This document shows positions 63,290 through 64,000 of a DNA stretch of 64,000 bases, one piece after another; within the stretch, counting starts at the first letter, position 1; each line of letters begins with the position of its first letter. A program made the position numbers and the translations under genes. The notes beneath the pieces are model-generated. The model saw nothing but the letters and a program-made list of their open reading frames with translations, was not told the DNA's origin and did not search any database. Source of the DNA: Blasia pusilla (Eukaryota > Marchantiophyta > Marchantiopsida > Blasiales); assembly GCA_050084515.1 (NCBI GenBank), contig CM114271.1:41044001-41108000 (forward strand). Direction: 5' to 3'.

Positions 63290-64000
63290 TAAGCTGAGGA
63301 TCCATGTCAAGCAGTTCAGGTCCATCGCCTGACCCAAGACATGGCGTCATGATGCCTCTGACACTGACGGTACTGCCGTCACTCTTATGGGAAATCCCAT
63401 CGCTCGCTCTCTCTTGTCGGCATTGGGCTCCACCAACCACTGAACCTAGTCATCCCCAACCAAGCCAAGACCGGCCTCCTTGTATGCATAGGAAGCGGGA
63501 AAACTCACAAACGTGGGCAAGGTTGCCCGCGGCCTGCCTACCTTGTTGACCATAGTCAACGGTGGTCGATCATCGTGCCTCACTGCCTGTGATCGACAAT
63601 CAGGATCTAGAATGGAATCCACTAACAAATGGGAGGGGCACTCCACTCTCACATACGCCATTGGTAACACCGCATGGGGCACCAAGTTGGTTCACCATAG
63701 ACACGGGCGATGGGCTCTAGAACCTACACTCGCCGCATCCAAGAACACTGCTCGGCCAACCCAGGCACGCACCTGATGAGCACTCGTCACCACCCGTGAC
63801 CTCAAGTCTCCTAAGATTAGCACATTCTCCAGAATGTAAGATGGAGAACGAGACTGGTGCTCCTGCAACTGCCGTAAGACCCTCAACATCTCCCAAAACA
63901 ACCTGGACCGAGTGTCAGCTAGCCCATTGCCTCGTCCAACACTCGATTGGCCCTGACATGGTCAACCGGAGATGACCAAATCAATGGTCCTTACCCGCTC
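63290..64000 (-). pseudogene. Copy B cytosine-5 DNA methyltransferase domain (partial)
   Basis: Reads from motif IV onward: DLVISG, stop, PCQGQSSVGRGNGLAD (Cys codon 63959-63957), RSRLFWEMLRVLRQLQ, YILENV (~63828-63820), RVVTSAHQVRAWVG, AVFLDAASVGSRAHRP, then RERAMGFP and HVLGQAMDLN near 63400-63310. The PCQ-G-GRG-G-AD-RS-LFWE pattern is better preserved than in copy A and is a textbook C5-MTase motif IV block. TGA replaces the Trp codon before PCQ and at least one more stop follows MGFP. Motif I lies outside the window. Confidence 0.85.

Larger units (their letters stand above)
59781..64000 (-). mobile_element. Copy B: Ty3/Gypsy element with methyltransferase and PHD finger
   Basis: On the minus strand the order is methyltransferase (64000 to ~63300), linker, RT (62877-62575), RNase H (62400-62187 and 61544-61420, split by an LTR), integrase (61060-60493, tail to ~59925) and a PHD finger (59921-59787). 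Gag, protease and motif I lie beyond the right edge. Three internal defects are visible: a ~300-bp deletion between linker and RT, a deletion inside RNase H, and an inserted solo LTR; stops and frameshifts are scattered throughout. The same domain order in copy A shows that the methyltransferase belongs to the element rather than being a nested insertion. Confidence 0.85.

Noticed and set aside
1-64000. CRISPR array or prokaryotic operon structure
   Set aside because: No regularly spaced direct repeats; introns and plant gene families throughout.

Overview
This is nuclear DNA from a land plant. Three split genes have plant-type orthologues (NOMO/pM5, WDR26/GID7 and a subfamily-III LRR receptor-like kinase), their introns are short (about 0.07-1.3 kb), and the space between them is AT-rich and full of decayed Ty3/Gypsy LTR retrotransposons, solo LTRs, MITE-like repeats and microsatellites. 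I cannot fix the species. The compact introns argue against a conifer or fern. A bryophyte, lycophyte or small-genome seed plant all remain possible.

Layout. 1-11903 (minus): the first 24 coding exons of a nodal modulator (NOMO) homologue, an ER-lumenal protein of the multipass-translocon type. The gene runs off the left edge, and one of its introns is GC-AG. About 12-24.9 kb: repeat-derived sequence, with a decayed Ty3 pol (20.5-22.4 kb), a solo LTR with a 5-bp target duplication (22491-23114) and an 18-bp perfect hairpin (17692-17734). 24989-29041 (plus): a complete WDR26-like LisH-CTLH-WD40 protein in four exons. 29-36.5 kb: no recognisable gene, with tandem duplications and an inverted (CT)n(AT)n/(AT)n(AG)n pair. 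36568-39195 (minus): a two-exon LRR receptor-like pseudokinase behind a GC-rich upstream region. 40.5-53.3 kb: a degenerate tandem repeat, MITE-like copies and long AT-rich DNA with little coding signal. 53.3-64 kb: at least three rearranged copies of one Ty3/Gypsy family with its LTRs.

The most striking content is that Ty3/Gypsy family. Between protease and reverse transcriptase it carries a cytosine-5 DNA methyltransferase, with motif I, the PCQ catalytic motif, ENV and the C-terminal motif IX-like region. It is seen in copy A (plus strand), copy B (minus strand, running off the right edge) and relic C. In copy B the integrase tail is followed in frame by a canonical C4HC3 PHD finger. The inferred order is gag - protease - DNA methyltransferase - RT - RNase H - integrase - PHD. 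Every copy here is broken by stops, frameshifts, internal deletions and LTR insertions, so these are fossils of a retrotransposon that carried both a DNA-methylation writer and a probable chromatin reader.

The three host genes show no functional linkage: translocon accessory, GID/CTLH E3-ligase subunit and membrane receptor pseudokinase.
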